Below the pieces are notes generated by a model. That model worked only from the letters and a program-made list of their open reading frames with translations, was not told where the DNA came from and did not search any database. The position numbers and the translations under genes were made by a program. A DNA stretch of 64,000 nucleotides from Cavenderia fasciculata. Lineage: Eukaryota; Evosea; Eumycetozoa; Acytosteliales; Cavenderiaceae. Each line of letters opens with the position of its first letter. Position 1 is the stretch's first letter. The stretch lies in NCBI RefSeq assembly GCF_000203815.1, contig NW_004457729.1, positions 1,054,674 to 1,118,673 of the forward strand, given 5' to 3'. Below are positions 46,786 through 59,271 of this stretch, in pieces.

Positions 46786-49700
46786 TTAATAACAATATTA
46801 ATAATAATAATTATCCTAATCAATTTGAAGGAAGAGGATCAAAAGATAGAGATGGTGATGAAGTGATGGGAGATCATCAATATCATCAACCACCAGCACC
46901 ACAAACATCACCAAAGAAAACGTCAAGAATAACAGAAGATGAAATCATGACTGAAGAGTATAGAAAAAAGATTGATGGAATGAAGGGACCGGTTAATGTG
47001 GCCGATGCATTGGGAGCACAACCTACTTTTAGATCTGCATCGACACCACCAGTTTCAGCTCCATCTGCAGCTACTGCACGACCTCAATCATCAACAAGAG
47101 GAGATGTATCTGGAGTCGAGTTGGAAGGAATCATAGAGTTTGTTGGTGAAAAGAGACAGGAATGGTTGGACAAGAATCTTGGTCGATTGAAGAAAGATGC
47201 ATTGGCCAAATACAACAAGATTCACAAGAATATGCTATCGTATCGTACAGATCTTTCCAATATGAATAATCGTACCATGAGAGCATTGTCGTCGCTTGTT
47301 CAAGACGATGTCTCCAAGTTTAAAAAGGAAGGATGGAAGCTTGTCGAACATCAGTTCCAAGAGTACTGGGAGCTCGAGTGGCACTTTACACTTGCCGGTC
47401 GAGATGAGCCACCCTCTTTTGGAGAGGCTGCAGAGCAGGTGGATACAAAGTCACCAAAAAAACAAACAAATAGAGCAGTCATTCTCGAAGACGAAGATAG
47501 TCTAAGTGAAAATGAAAATTGGGATGAAGATCAAGATATATCGTTAAACAAATCAACAACATCTACTACTAGCACTAGCACTACCACAACTACTGGTAGC
47601 GGTAATATTAAAGATCGTTTTAATCTCAATGAAACATTATATAATCCATCAAAACAATTACCAAAGAAAAGAAAAACCGATAAAGACAACAATAGTGAAC
47701 AACCACCACAACAACAACAAGCAGATGATATGCAAGTGGATCAAGACGAAGATGAAGAATTAATTGTACATAAAAAACACAAGTCTACCGATATAGAAGA
47801 TACAAACACCACTGCGACCGAGAATAGTTCGACAGACGAGTCAGACATTGAACTATTCCCTCCACCAAAGAAACCTGCAGCCGGTGGTCTCAAGAAACCT
47901 GCCACTAAAAAATATACAACCGACGATGACTATGATGATTCCGATGATTCCGACTCGTCGTCGTCTTCAGAGTATTCGTCGTCAGACTCTGGATTTGATT
48001 CGAGTAGCTTCTTTGACGACGATAGTAGCGACAGTTACACAGACAGCAGCTCGGACGAGAGTGGCGCAGAAAACACCCAGCGAAAAGACCCGTCTACAAA
48101 GCAGCCGGCCAGACCGGCCAAACTGCTCAGCAAGCAGTCGTCCAAGGTCAGACCCATCTCTCCCAAGAGTACAGGGGTGGTGCGCAAACTATCGACCAAA
48201 AAGGTAGAGGATGTCAACGAAGACACACTGCGCATCCGACGAAAAGAAGAGGAAGAGGCAATCAAGATTCAAAAGCTGCGCAAAGAGAGAGAAGATAGTT
48301 ATAGTCGTGACAAGTCGTTGGTCTATGCCGGCAAGACGCCGTCAGACGATATTCTCATCCACCGACAGCTCAGCACCCTACTCAAGCCGCACCAGATCCT
48401 CGGTGTGCGGTTCATGTGGGAGAATATCATTGCCAAGGAGAAGGGTTGCATTTTAGCACATTCAATGGGGCTCGGCAAGACTCTGCAGGTCATCACACTC
48501 ATTCACACTCACGTTCAATACGCGAAAACCAAAGCCAAGTACCTGCTGATCGTGCCAGCCAACACTCTCTACAATTGGAAGAACGAGTTTAGTAAATGGT
48601 TGCCACAAGACGCCAACGATGTCAAAGTCACCATTTACATGCCACGTTCCACCGAGTCCAAGAAGCGTGAGGTCACCAAAGACATCAACAACTGGCACAG
48701 CAATGGCGGTGTCATGTTGCTCACATACGAGTACTTTATGTACTTTTACAGCGATCAAGAGTCGCAAAAGTCTACCACATCTGATTTCCAAAAGTTGATA
48801 CATTGTGACATGGTCTTTATCGATGAAGGTCATAAAATCAAATCACAATCTACCAAATCCTATATATCAATATCCAAGATCAAGACTGACAAACGTGTCA
48901 TTCTCACTGGTTATCCTTTACAAAACAATCTCAAGGAATATTATACAATGATTAATTTCATTAGAGAAAATTATCTTGGTTCAACTGTAGAGTTTAGAGA
49001 TCGATTCATAAAACCAGTTGAAAATGGTTCAAAAGAAAATGCTACAAAATTTGAATATGAGTAAATATATAAAAAAAACACAAATAATTATAATAGTAAC
49101 TAACTTTCATAATTATTCTTTCCTTTTATAGTGAAATGAGAAGAAGATTATCAGCATTATCAAGTTTAACAAAAGATTTTATTTTTAGATTAGGTCCACA
49201 AGTTTTAGAAAAAGAATTACCAAAAAAAATAGAGTAAGTAAAATTTGAATCAAATTAATTTCTATTTGTATATTAATCTATATTTTCTTTTTTCTTCTTT
49301 TTTAGAACTATTATTTCAGTTAAAGGAACAGAGATTCAATATAAATTATTGGATATTTTAACAAAGTTGGGAAAGAGAATTATTGAAAGTCAAGAATTGG
49401 GAAGTTTGATTTGTAATCATCCAGATACACTATTGGAGCGAAAACCGTTGTCTGTAAAGGATATTAACAAGAAATCGGTTAGAGAGTTGCGTGATTTGTT
49501 GAGAAATCATCACTTGCCATCACACGATTGCACAGAAAAGGACGAGTTGGTGAAACGTGTACTCTATGTCAATGAGTGTCGTTTCCTTGCAGTAGACTCG
49601 CCGTTTATCGGTGAACTCGATTCGACAGTCTACCGAAAGGGAGTGATTGAACACAGCACCAAGATGGTCATCCTTTTCAAGTTGCTCGAGCAATGCGTGG

Positions 49701-50488
49701 CTCTAAACGAGCGAGTCGTGCTCTTTACATCGTCAATCGCCACACTCAACCTGCTCGAGTACTTTTTGCAGCTGCGTGAGGGGTTCAAGTGGCGCCAAGG
49801 TGTTGACTACTTTCGTCTGGATGGCACGACCCGTCCCCAGGACCGTCAGATCATGATCCACAAGTACAACGATCTGACCAACTCGATCAAGCTCTTTCTC
49901 ATCTCGACCAAGGCCGGCAGTCTGGGTACCAACCTAACAGGTGGTACACGTGTCATCCTCTTTGACCTCATGTGGAACCCTGTGCATGAGCGTCAAGCAG
50001 TGTTCCGGTGCTTCCGTATCGGTCAGACCAAACCAGTCTATGTGTACACCATCATCACGGCTGCCACACTTGAAGAAAACATGTACCCGCGTCTCATCTC
50101 CAAACAACAGTTGGCCAAGCGTACCATTGACCGTGAGGCGCCCAAACGCACGCCGTCGGCCGTCCCAGCCAACATCATGGACACTACCACCAATTCTTTA
50201 GAGCAAGATACTGTCGGTGTCCAAGAGCTCATTGACAAGTCGGATGATCCCGTCCTCAAAAACACCGTCAACTCTTCCATGTCCAATATTGTCAAGTTGC
50301 ACGACTTTACCTCCTTTTTCGAAGAAGACGCAGTCGGTCATCTCACCAAAGAAGAAGAGGAAGCAGCACTCCACAAGGTTCGTTTGGAAATGGAAAACAA
50401 ATCAGTTCCTCCAGGTCGTCAAGAAAGAGTTAGAGTATTTGATTTCTATAATCCTCCTTCTTTAACAAAAACTACTCCAATGTATTAA
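44014..50488 (+). CDS. SAM-domain SNF2-family DNA-dependent ATPase (ATRX/ARIP4-like)
   Basis: Four exons: 44014..45379, 45478..49060, 49132..49233 and 49306..50488, 2077 residues. Exon 1 is low complexity (Ser, Thr, Asn runs) ending in a SAM-like domain (about residues 400-455: [37 protein letters not shown]). Exon 2 has a Pro/Gln block, a long E-R-L-E-K single helix or coiled coil (about residues 600-780), Asn runs and acidic Ser-rich segments, then the first ATPase lobe. That lobe has [16 protein letters not shown], motif [11 protein letters not shown], motif II DEGH, and motif [12 protein letters not shown]. Lobe 2 has [48 protein letters not shown], and [15 protein letters not shown] and [10 protein letters not shown] point to the ATRX/RAD54L2 (ARIP4) branch of chromatin remodellers. 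A SAP-like helix-turn-helix ([20 protein letters not shown]) is inserted between the lobes. Confidence 0.9.
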
Positions 50489-50607
50489 ACAAATATATAT
50501 AATAGAAAATGGAATGGAAGAAAAAATGTAAATAAATAATAATATAATAATAATAATTATAATACAACAGAAAAAAAAAGACATATTTATTTATAAATTT
50601 AATTATA

Positions 50608-51168
50608 TTATAATGATGTAAAGATAAAGAGGAATAATAATATTATACATGATGGAACCATTATTCTATTTGAATTGTTGGTAGTTGGATAGGTTAATAG
50701 GTGATGTCCAACGACGGTGGTAGAACCTTTGCAATCAGATGATTGTTCAGTGATAAAGTAGTGGTCTTGAGTGTCAGCAGTCACATTGAAACAGGTTTCA
50801 ACACATTCAACAGATTTGGATTCGGCTCCACAATCGACTTTGGATACTTTGGGAAACGATATGCAAATTGTATTTCCATCGTAAAAAACAGTTACATTTT
50901 GTTCGGCCGATATTTCTGGTACACTGTGGAGATTACCTGGTTGGAAAACTTCATCAAACCCAACTCCTTTATACGGACAATTATTAGTTCCACAACTAAT
51001 TTGGACCGTCATATTCTTGAATAATGAATTGGTATTGACATTGGTTGTATTTGATGAAAGTGAACATGTTTTAGCTTCAACTAATTGATTGCCAGAAACT
51101 GTAGAAATCAAAGAGCATGATAAAACTATCGAAACTATCAATAAAATGAATGGATAGTAAAATTTCAT
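50608..51168 (-). CDS. Secreted, probably GPI-anchored Cys-rich protein
   Basis: Single exon, 186 residues. The N-terminus is a signal peptide (MKFYYPFILLIVSIVLSCSL). The ectodomain has about ten cysteines and many N-x-S/T sites (NTTNV, NMTV, NVTVF, NVTAD). The C-terminus is hydrophobic after NNSNRI (MVPSCIILLFLFIFTSL), with no charged tail, as in GPI-addition signals. No known domain recognised; it resembles short surface glycoproteins of dictyostelids. Convergent with the helicase gene 120 bases away. Confidence 0.82.
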   Translation of the reverse strand: MKFYYPFILLIVSIVLSCSLISTVSGNQLVEAKTCSLSSNTTNVNTNSLFKNMTVQISCGTNNCPYKGVGFDEVFQPGNLHSVPEISAEQNVTVFYDGNTICISFPKVSKVDCGAESKSVECVETCFNVTADTQDHYFITEQSSDCKGSTTVVGHHLLTYPTTNNSNRIMVPSCIILLFLFIFTSL

Positions 51169-52596
51169 TGTTTGATTGATTGTGAAAATGGGAAATGGAA
51201 AAAAAAACTATATTATTTTAAAATGATTTGATTGAAAATGAGGGACGATGAAAAAAAAAGATAATTGTGGAGAAAGGATAAAATAAAAAAAGGAATTAAC
51301 AAATTTAAATTTTAATAATTAGAATAAAGAAAAATGGGTAAAATTAAAATTGATATGATACAAATAAAAACAACTATTAACCAAAACATCATCATCATCA
51401 TCAATTTCATCATATCAATTCGTATTGTTGTACCCTCCCTTCCTACCTACACCGATGATGATGTTTTAAAAACTAAGATGATTTTACAAATATTTTAAAA
51501 AAAAGTACGCAGTGTAAAGAAAAAAGGGATTGATTGATTGAATAGTCTGTCGTTTAGTATGTGAGATGGAGACATAAAGTGTAATCAACAATTTTCAGTC
51601 ACTCGATTATATTGGGTTGTTAGTGTGTGTGGACACTGATTGACTGACTGGGTGTGGGGAAATTGATGTATAGATTTTTGTTCCAAGATTCAATTCGTTT
51701 TTTCGCACACTCACACAAATAGTAGACAATCTATGTCTAAAATCGATAGAATTAATATCATGGATAGGGAGGATGTTTTAAAATCGAATTAAATGGAAAG
51801 TGAAGGATACAGGATTAAAAAATTAATAATATTGTTATTCGGGTTGGATTTGGAGTTTTGTTTTAAAATCAAAGGATCACTTACTTCTTTCAGCTTGTCC
51901 TACACTTTTTAAAAAATTGTAGTTTGATCACAACAAAAAAGATAAGATCTTATTTATTAAGTTATTTATCGATCCATTCATCTATGATGATATCATCTAT
52001 TTGTTCTTTCAAAAGTAGAGAGTGTGTGAATGCATGTAATATATAGGTAGGATTGTTATAATCAAAATAAATATTATATAAATTATATTAAAAATATTTT
52101 TCGTTGTATATATATTGTGCCATGCAATTATTTTTTGTGAAATTTCGAAACTGAATAAAGTTGATATACGATACTTCACCAAGAGTTGATAGTCTCTTTG
52201 TACTTTATATATTTTTTTGTTAGAGTTCATCTTCTGATCCAACCTTGATGTTTCCAAAAAAAAAAAATAAAAAAATAAAAAAAAATGAATTTTTGCAAAC
52301 GAGGGAGGAGAGCGCAATGTCGTTCGTTTTATTCATTGCCAAATTAACAACCATCACTTTTGTCGTTCAAAAGATACTGTAATCGTATCTCTCTCTTTTC
52401 ATTCATTCATTATATATATTTATATATAGGCATTTAAACCCGAACTAACAAGTTTAACTTGTTTACTTTTTTTTTAAAACTAGTATTTATTTTTCATCTC
52501 AACAACCAACACTCCACTCACTTTATATAAAGTTTCATTGCTTTTACTTTTCGTTTAGTAGTTTTAGTCATACATACATACATATAAAGACAAAGA
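51169..52596. other. 1.4-kb spacer without a supported gene
   Basis: Long divergent region between the surface-protein gene (minus) and the PPR-like gene (plus). Left: A-rich and TTTAAAAT sequence. Middle (51530-51730): TGATTGACTGACTGGGTGTGG and CACACTCACACAAAT, mixed composition. Right: (A)n around 52255-52285, then a short TATA-rich promoter region. A minus-strand frame of about 100 codons at 52009-52317 is mostly Phe/Ile/Tyr and Lys from AT-rich DNA and lacks features of a gene. Confidence 0.5.
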
Positions 52597-55500
52597 ATGA
52601 ACAAGTCTCTCAATAGTTTAAAAACTATTGAAAGATTAGATTTACATCATTCTCCATACTACTCTTTGACTTTTATTTCATCTTCTTTAAATTCTATAAG
52701 ATCAAATTCCATTGATCGCAGTCATAATATTAATAACAATAATAATAGTAATATTAATAATAAATCACAATCAGTATTAATCAATAATAATAATAATAAT
52801 AATAGTCAAAGATGGAGAAGTTATTTTACATCATCTAGAGTCAGTTATAAATCATCAACTTTTAATATTGATCATATTCATTTGAATGTAAATGATCCTA
52901 CTTCATCGTCGCAATCACCATTCAATGCCATCAACCGTATCTTGAGTAACAAGATGGTTGCCAAGAATGGCGAGGTCGTAGAAGACATCTCAAGTTGGCT
53001 CTTGTCACCACTTCCAATCGACTCCAACACCAATGTCAGATTAAACTCTCATCCAATGATCAATATCCGTCATAGTAAAGCAATGTCAGCAACTTCAACA
53101 ACGCCAACAACAACACCAAAAGAGGATCATCTGATTGACGAGATTGAATCATCTTCTTCCAAAGTACTAAGCAAAAGAGGTAGAAAGAAGAAATTTGGTT
53201 TTGAAGACAATACTACTCAGACATCATCATCTACATTGGATTTACTTACACAACAACAAACACAAATCAATAATATTCAACAAAAAATCAAACTACAAAA
53301 ACAACAACAAAGAAGTCAAGATGAAGTCATCATTCCTGGTATGAACAGTGATTCTACTTCTACTACCACTACCACTACTACTACTTCTACTACTGCTGCC
53401 ACTCCAACCATAGCCATTCCACGAGGAAGAGGAAGACCAAGAAAATTAGTGACAGAAGAAGTTTTGTTACCAGTACAACAAGAACGACAAGAAGAATTGG
53501 AAACTCGTTTACAATTGGCAGAGGTTCACCGCGAGAATAGTCTAACACTTTCAGAACCAACCACTCAAACTAGTGAATACAAGGATTTCGAGAAATATAA
53601 TCACAGTGAATTATTTGAAACTATGAATCGTGAATTAAGTAATGATTCAACTAGATTGTATGTAATTTGAAACAACAACAAAGAAAAAATATAATAGTAT
53701 ATACTAATAATCTCTTTCTTTCTATTTCTATTTCTATTTTCTATTTCTTTTAGTTTAAAATTATATTTAAATGAAATTAAATTTGGAGCACAACCAATCA
53801 TGTCTGATATATATGAATGGATATTGGAAAACAATATTGATGATGCCGATGCTTATAATCTCTTTTTGGAATCGTACGAGTCACAAAACCAAGAAAAGGA
53901 GTTTGACAGTGTGCTCAAAGTGATGAAAAAGAAAAAGGTGGAGCAAAACATCGAGACTGTCCACATCCAGATGCGATTCGCCATCAAGGGCAATCGAATG
54001 GAACAGTGCGAACAGATATTCTCGGCGTTGTTAAAGTCCAAGTTGGTGCCTACAGTCGAGGTGATTCGGTTGTTGGTGCGTGGATTCGGTGCCAACCCAA
54101 TCGTCATTGAAAAGGTACAAGGATATTTCCAAAAGTACTCGCATCTCAAGACACCGGAAATCTACAATTTGTTTATCGCCAACTCGATCGCCAATAATGA
54201 CACGTCCGAGGTGAAGCAGTTGTACCGCAAGATGACCGAGAATGGAGTGTTGGCCAACATCGAAACATACCATCTCCTCGTATCCATGTTTGGACGTCTC
54301 GGCAAGTTTGAGACTGCCAGCAACGTTATTAATCGTGTGCCCTATTTCTTTGCCTCCAAGGATCTGTTGCAGTCTGCACTGATCAAGTCGTATATCGATC
54401 ACAATTTGATTGGTCGTGCGCTGCGTTATGTGTCCAAGCTCATCAACTACACACGTGTCGATATTATCCGTCCCCTCCCCCTCGGCATTCTCTGTCACGC
54501 TCTCCTCTCGCGTGGCATGGACAAAGAATTTGAGATCCTCTTGAAGCGACTCGAAGATAACGGTCTCTTAACCCTCTCACCCTACAATACAGTGTTGCGT
54601 CACGTCGCTCAACACAAGTCAAAGGAACAGTACCTCGAAGTGTACTGTCGTATGATCCAAACCATCCGTCCATCATTTCACACTTTCAAGTCGTTGATTA
54701 GTGTCGCCATGAAATCTGAAGACGTCCAAGGTTGCAAGATCTTGGAACAACAAATTCTCGGTGAGTTGTCCGACTTTAAGGTAGGATTGTTCCGTGACAT
54801 TATCAAGTTTTATCATACCATGGGTGACTTTGAAGCACTCGATGACACGATTGACTATTGTTTCAAGGCAGGTAACATGGTACCCAACGGCATCAACCAT
54901 ATCCTCGTACACTATGAAGTAGAAAAGAACGAAGCGTTGTTGGATTATATCAAGTGCAAGATGAGCGAGTGTGAACCATCCTTTATCTCGATTCATATTA
55001 CAAAGACTATCCAACTGCTACTGGTTATTGGCAACTATCCAGCTGCACTCAACTGGCTTGCATTGCGTCAGGAACGTTTTGGTCTACCTATTGACGAGTT
55101 TGCCATCCTTCCATTCTATTATTTCCACAAACTGCGTGGTGAGTATGACTTGTGCAAGTACTGGCTCCAAAAGGCCGATAACCACGGTGCCAAACTCGAG
55201 TCGGTCCCCCAACACTTTGAGACCTACTTTAAACTCAACCTACGTCGCGACGGAACATTCGTCTCGTGGAAGGAGCACAGTGAAGGCAAGGAATTCGAAG
55301 ACGTCTACAAGTACATCAACCACCCACACTCACTCCATCTCGACAACCGTGTCAAAGAGGTGTTTGGTGAGACCAATACCCGTCAAGCCAAACCTGAAGA
55401 CGACTATGTTGCCGGCAACATTGACATTGAAGGTTACTATGAACCAACCAAGACATACGAAAAGATTCTTCGTGAAAAGGAAGCCGAAGGTATGGTCGTA

Positions 55501-56295
55501 CCACCTACTCCACGTCACGTTGGCCAGATTGCCACCAACACTACCTTGTCGACCAAGATGAACGGTCGTGTCGTCGAACTCAGTGCCACCAACATCAATA
55601 ACCAGACATATGTGCACATCGACTTTGCATCGCGTATTACCTATCTCATCAACCAAGACATGCTCGACGTCGCCTTGTCAGAGACATGGGAGCGTGAAGA
55701 GGCCGGTCAGTTTGTCGGCGAGTTTGTCTATATCTCGCTTCTCACCTATCTCATCAAGGCAGGTCGCGAAGCAGACTCTCGTGAAGTCTTTATCAAGATG
55801 TTGCGCAAGCAGTACAAGGCACCGATGCCCACTATCTTTAAGCTCTTTAAGCTGACCAATGAAAGTGGCACGCTCTCCTTTATCGCCGACATTCCACGTG
55901 ACATCAAGCCAGCCTACCTCGACGAGAAATACTATTCCTTCTTGATCAGTGCCAACCTCGAAAAGGGTCTCAGACATGTAGCAAGTCAAGCCAAAGAAGA
56001 GCTCTTGGCCCAACCAGACTATCGCAATGCCTTGGCCGTCGGTTACCTCCAACAACACAGCTACGGAATGGCCGAGATGCTTATCACCAACATCATCTAC
56101 TCGGGATCACCCCTCCAACTCATGGTCATCAACGAATACATCGAGCAACTCAAATCCTCTCCACACAACAATCCAAATCATTCACTCTTGGTCTTGATGC
56201 GTAAGCATTTAATCTCAAGATCGGTCATTCCTCCACCTGAATTGGAGATTTTAATTAATAGATCTGATGAAACGATCGTTCAACAAAGACTTTAA
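52597..56295 (+). CDS. Pentatricopeptide-like (PPR) mitochondrial RNA-binding protein with AT-hook
   Basis: Two exons, 52597..53657 and 53754..56295, 1200 residues. The second exon consists of helical-hairpin repeats with PPR character: TPEIYNLFIANSIANND, VKQLYRKMTENGVLANIETY, HLLVSMFGRLGKFETASNVI, LSPYNTVLRHVAQHKSKEQY. PPR proteins bind organellar RNA. The first exon is a disordered lead with Asn, Thr and Gln runs and a good AT-hook (RGRGRPRKL) near residue 277. The N-terminus (Ser, Arg, Asn, few acids, then RWRSYFTSSRVSYKSS) is compatible with a mitochondrial presequence. The join F|LKLYLNEIKF uses donor GTATGT and acceptor TTTTAG. The PPR half has many C-ended codons, unlike the lead. Confidence 0.82.
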
Positions 56296-56483
56296 AGATA
56301 AAATGAAAATAGATGATAAGATGATCATTTATAACCTTTAATAAATTTAAAATATGTATATTTTTCCCAAACCAAAAAAACAACAAATAACAACAAAAGT
56401 TTAATACCCAATTGTTGGGAGTAAAATATCTTCATTCTTCAACTTTGAGAGTGTTTGTTTATCTTCATCAAACAAAGATATCC

Positions 56484-58961
56484 ATGGATAAAGAAGAAGA
56501 AGATTCAATTCTTCATTCATATTTATTACCATTACCTATCATTTATAAGATAGTTGATGATTTGTGGAATGGATCATCTATTTGTACATGTTACTATAGC
56601 GGAGAATCAGTAGAGAAGATAAAGGAATTGAGTAAAGATATTCATTCAAAATATGATACTCTTAGATTATGGCCACTCTTTAAAGTATTGTTACAAGTAC
56701 ACGAGGAAGAAAGATTAAAGTGTCCTATGCATGCATATCAATCGTATATGAAAGATCAATTACAAGTGTCAATCAACTTGTGTCACCCCTTTGAATCGAC
56801 TCGTAACGATTCAAATTCGTGGAGGTTCCAATTGCTACATCTATCAAAGAGAATCAATCAGTTTATTATCTCTAACAATCGTCGTGCAAGTGTAAAAGTA
56901 TTCCTACCAAACCAGTCTCTTTCAAGTCTATTCCATGATAGTCCATATTGTCGTACGATTGCAAACCCTCGAAATGTTACTTTGGATGGGACATCATCAC
57001 TCGATACCCAATATAGCAAGTCGTCGTGGTGGAGTAGTAAGATTGAAAAGTTGGTACTTGAATTGAAAATACCAAATCAACAACAACAACAACATGAACA
57101 ACATATTGCAAAGGCATTTCAAAATATTAAATCATTTAAATCAAAGACAATGTGGACTGATTACAAGGCTATATTGGTATTTAAGAATCTTACCTCTCTC
57201 AATTTAATGGATTCATTGGGTACCCAATCGACGTTTAGTTCTAATTTCAAATTGATTCAAGAGAGTTTACCTACAACACTTGTTAAATTCCTTACACCCC
57301 CTGGTGGCGAATGTATTTCTTGTGGTCCTCGTCTACTCGATACTCTTCAAGCCACCAACATTAGGGTAAACACCAATCTCTTTAAAAACCTTCGAACCTA
57401 TCATGTCACTCAAGGTCACGGCTTCAACGTATTTAACATGCCAACAGTCACCAAAGTTATCATGCATCGATACATGTCAAATGCTAGTAGCCTCTCATTC
57501 AAAGGATTCCCAAACATCAAAACTCTAAAGTTTAAATCACACATTGCAAATGATTTTATACCATTTTGCAATCATACTATCAATCGATTGATTGTATCAA
57601 ACCAATCAACAGATATAACAGACACCATGATAAATACATTTGCATTAAATGGTTATCAATATCAAGGTTCAACATTCAAAGATCAAACCAATACAAGAGA
57701 TTATATGTTTATTAAAACAATTGATAATAATAATAACAATATTATGCCACAAGAAAAAACAAAAGATGAAATAACCTCTTTATTATTTTTAAAATATCCA
57801 ACAAAAGAAATCATATCATCAACAAATCAAACACTTCAATGGTATATTATTGAAAAAATCATAAGATACTCTTGGACTGGATACATGTGTACTTGCCAAG
57901 TAGATTTTTCACAATCTATGAAAAATGGATCAATCAATACACTAGTGGCAGATGAATACCTGGAAACCAAATCAAACTGTCCTATACACAAACGACTTTG
58001 GTACTATCATAACTCTTACGACTTTGATAAACTACATGTTCAAATCAATAGAGCAAGATTTGGTTTGGCACAGGTATGCAAAAGACTGCTATCATTCACT
58101 TCAAGTCTAGTTACTAGCAAGGTTGCTATACTTTCGATTTCCACCTCCTCACTTGATACAATACATAAACACTTTATCAACCAACATTGTCTTTTGGGAA
58201 AGTCAATTAAAAAGATTTTTATTGATCGCGACAGCTTGGATATTCTTTTGGTAAAAGGACCTCTGCATTACCGGAAACCATATGCCAACATTAACACTCT
58301 CAAACTAGATGGAATCAATGGCAAGACCCCATTTTCAAATATATTGCTCGATTTCAAATCACTCACCTCTTTGGATTTCGGAAAGATATATATACATCAA
58401 CTTCCGGATCTATTTATATCTCAATTAAAAACAATGTCTATTGTAAAACTCTATTGGTCTGAATTCTCCTCTCCCGGTTTTACATCTCAAAATCTAGAAG
58501 AAGTTCTTTTTAAAACTCTTGTATCGGTACAGTCATTGGAGTCCATTTCAGTCAATCAACTGAAATTCATTTCGTATCTGGACCAATTTCCAAAATTAAG
58601 ATCTATCAGACTCATTCTCAGCCGATACGAGAAACACGAGGTAAGAACCAGTTTGATTAGTATCCCAATCAATATCAAAAAGATTTCATTTAGACAACCA
58701 AAAATAGCGGTTTTCTTTGCCAAGTCGTATCCTCAAATCACACAACTCAATATTAATGACACAATCGATCCCCCTTGTCAACATTTCCTTTCAAACATAT
58801 CGTCCTTTGAAACCAACAACATTCAAAAAATAGTAATCATTACACAACAAAACTATTATCCTCTTGGAAAGAATAATCATTTTCAATTAAAAGGTATATT
58901 TATGAAAACAACCAATACTTTAAATAACCCATTAAAGAAATTTGTTTATCTAAAAAAATAA
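56484..58961 (+). CDS. Dictyostelid protein of two fused related units, unknown function
   Basis: Single exon, 825 residues from the first ATG (MDKEEEDSILHSYLL); the frame is open upstream but without ATG. The protein contains two diverged copies of one unit. Unit 1 (from about residue 12) reads LPIIYKIVDDLWNGSSICTC, then CPMHAYQSYMKDQLQVSINL. Unit 2 (from about residue 440) reads LQWYIIEKIIRYSWTGYMCT, then CPIHKRLWYY and DKLHVQINRARFGLAQ. Each unit opens with an F-box-like helix pair and a C-x-C...CP(M/I)H cysteine/histidine set that may bind metal, followed by a Leu-rich region with LRR-like strands (NLTSLNLMDSLG, FKSLTSLDFGKI). Families of this kind (F-box-like plus irregular LRRs) are expanded in social amoebae. 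Role unknown. Confidence 0.75.
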   Translation: MDKEEEDSILHSYLLPLPIIYKIVDDLWNGSSICTCYYSGESVEKIKELSKDIHSKYDTLRLWPLFKVLLQVHEEERLKCPMHAYQSYMKDQLQVSINLCHPFESTRNDSNSWRFQLLHLSKRINQFIISNNRRASVKVFLPNQSLSSLFHDSPYCRTIANPRNVTLDGTSSLDTQYSKSSWWSSKIEKLVLELKIPNQQQQQHEQHIAKAFQNIKSFKSKTMWTDYKAILVFKNLTSLNLMDSLGTQSTFSSNFKLIQESLPTTLVKFLTPPGGECISCGPRLLDTLQATNIRVNTNLFKNLRTYHVTQGHGFNVFNMPTVTKVIMHRYMSNASSLSFKGFPNIKTLKFKSHIANDFIPFCNHTINRLIVSNQSTDITDTMINTFALNGYQYQGSTFKDQTNTRDYMFIKTIDNNNNNIMPQEKTKDEITSLLFLKYPTKEIISSTNQTLQWYIIEKIIRYSWTGYMCTCQVDFSQSMKNGSINTLVADEYLETKSNCPIHKRLWYYHNSYDFDKLHVQINRARFGLAQVCKRLLSFTSSLVTSKVAILSISTSSLDTIHKHFINQHCLLGKSIKKIFIDRDSLDILLVKGPLHYRKPYANINTLKLDGINGKTPFSNILLDFKSLTSLDFGKIYIHQLPDLFISQLKTMSIVKLYWSEFSSPGFTSQNLEEVLFKTLVSVQSLESISVNQLKFISYLDQFPKLRSIRLILSRYEKHEVRTSLISIPINIKKISFRQPKIAVFFAKSYPQITQLNINDTIDPPCQHFLSNISSFETNNIQKIVIITQQNYYPLGKNNHFQLKGIFMKTTNTLNNPLKKFVYLKK

Positions 58962-59271
58962 TTTAATTTAATTATTAATAAATAAATATATAAATAAATA
59001 AATATATAAATAAATATTATATGTGTGTATGTATGAAATAATTATAATGGATATAAAAGGATAAAAACTATTTTGTTTTCTTTCCTTCCGATGTTCAGGG
59101 AATTCCAAATCGAGATTGTTTTTATTTTTTCTCAAATGGTTGTGCGAACCAGTGGGCTATTCCTAACCCTCTAATTTCAAGGTCTCATGCAAGGTCCCAT
59201 TTCATTTCATTTCATTAGCTTTCAAGAAGATAGATAATATTAAAAAAAAGAGATAAATAGATTAGATTAGA
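58962..59271. other. Intergenic spacer with mixed-composition patch
   Basis: 310 bases. (AAAT)n then, at about 59090-59200, a segment of near-balanced composition (GATGTTCAGGGAATTCC, GCGAACCAGTGGGCTATTCC) that is unlike ordinary spacer and has no open frame; it could be transcribed noncoding sequence or 5' leader. CATTT repeats at 59200-59215. Confidence 0.4.

Noticed and set aside
52009-52317. About 100-codon minus-strand frame rich in Phe and Ile
   Set aside because: Composition is that of AT-rich spacer; poly(A) at its start gives the Phe run.
56412-56483. Upstream extension of the duplicated-unit protein by 24 codons
   Set aside because: Opens at a TTG, not an ATG; the first ATG at 56484 is used.
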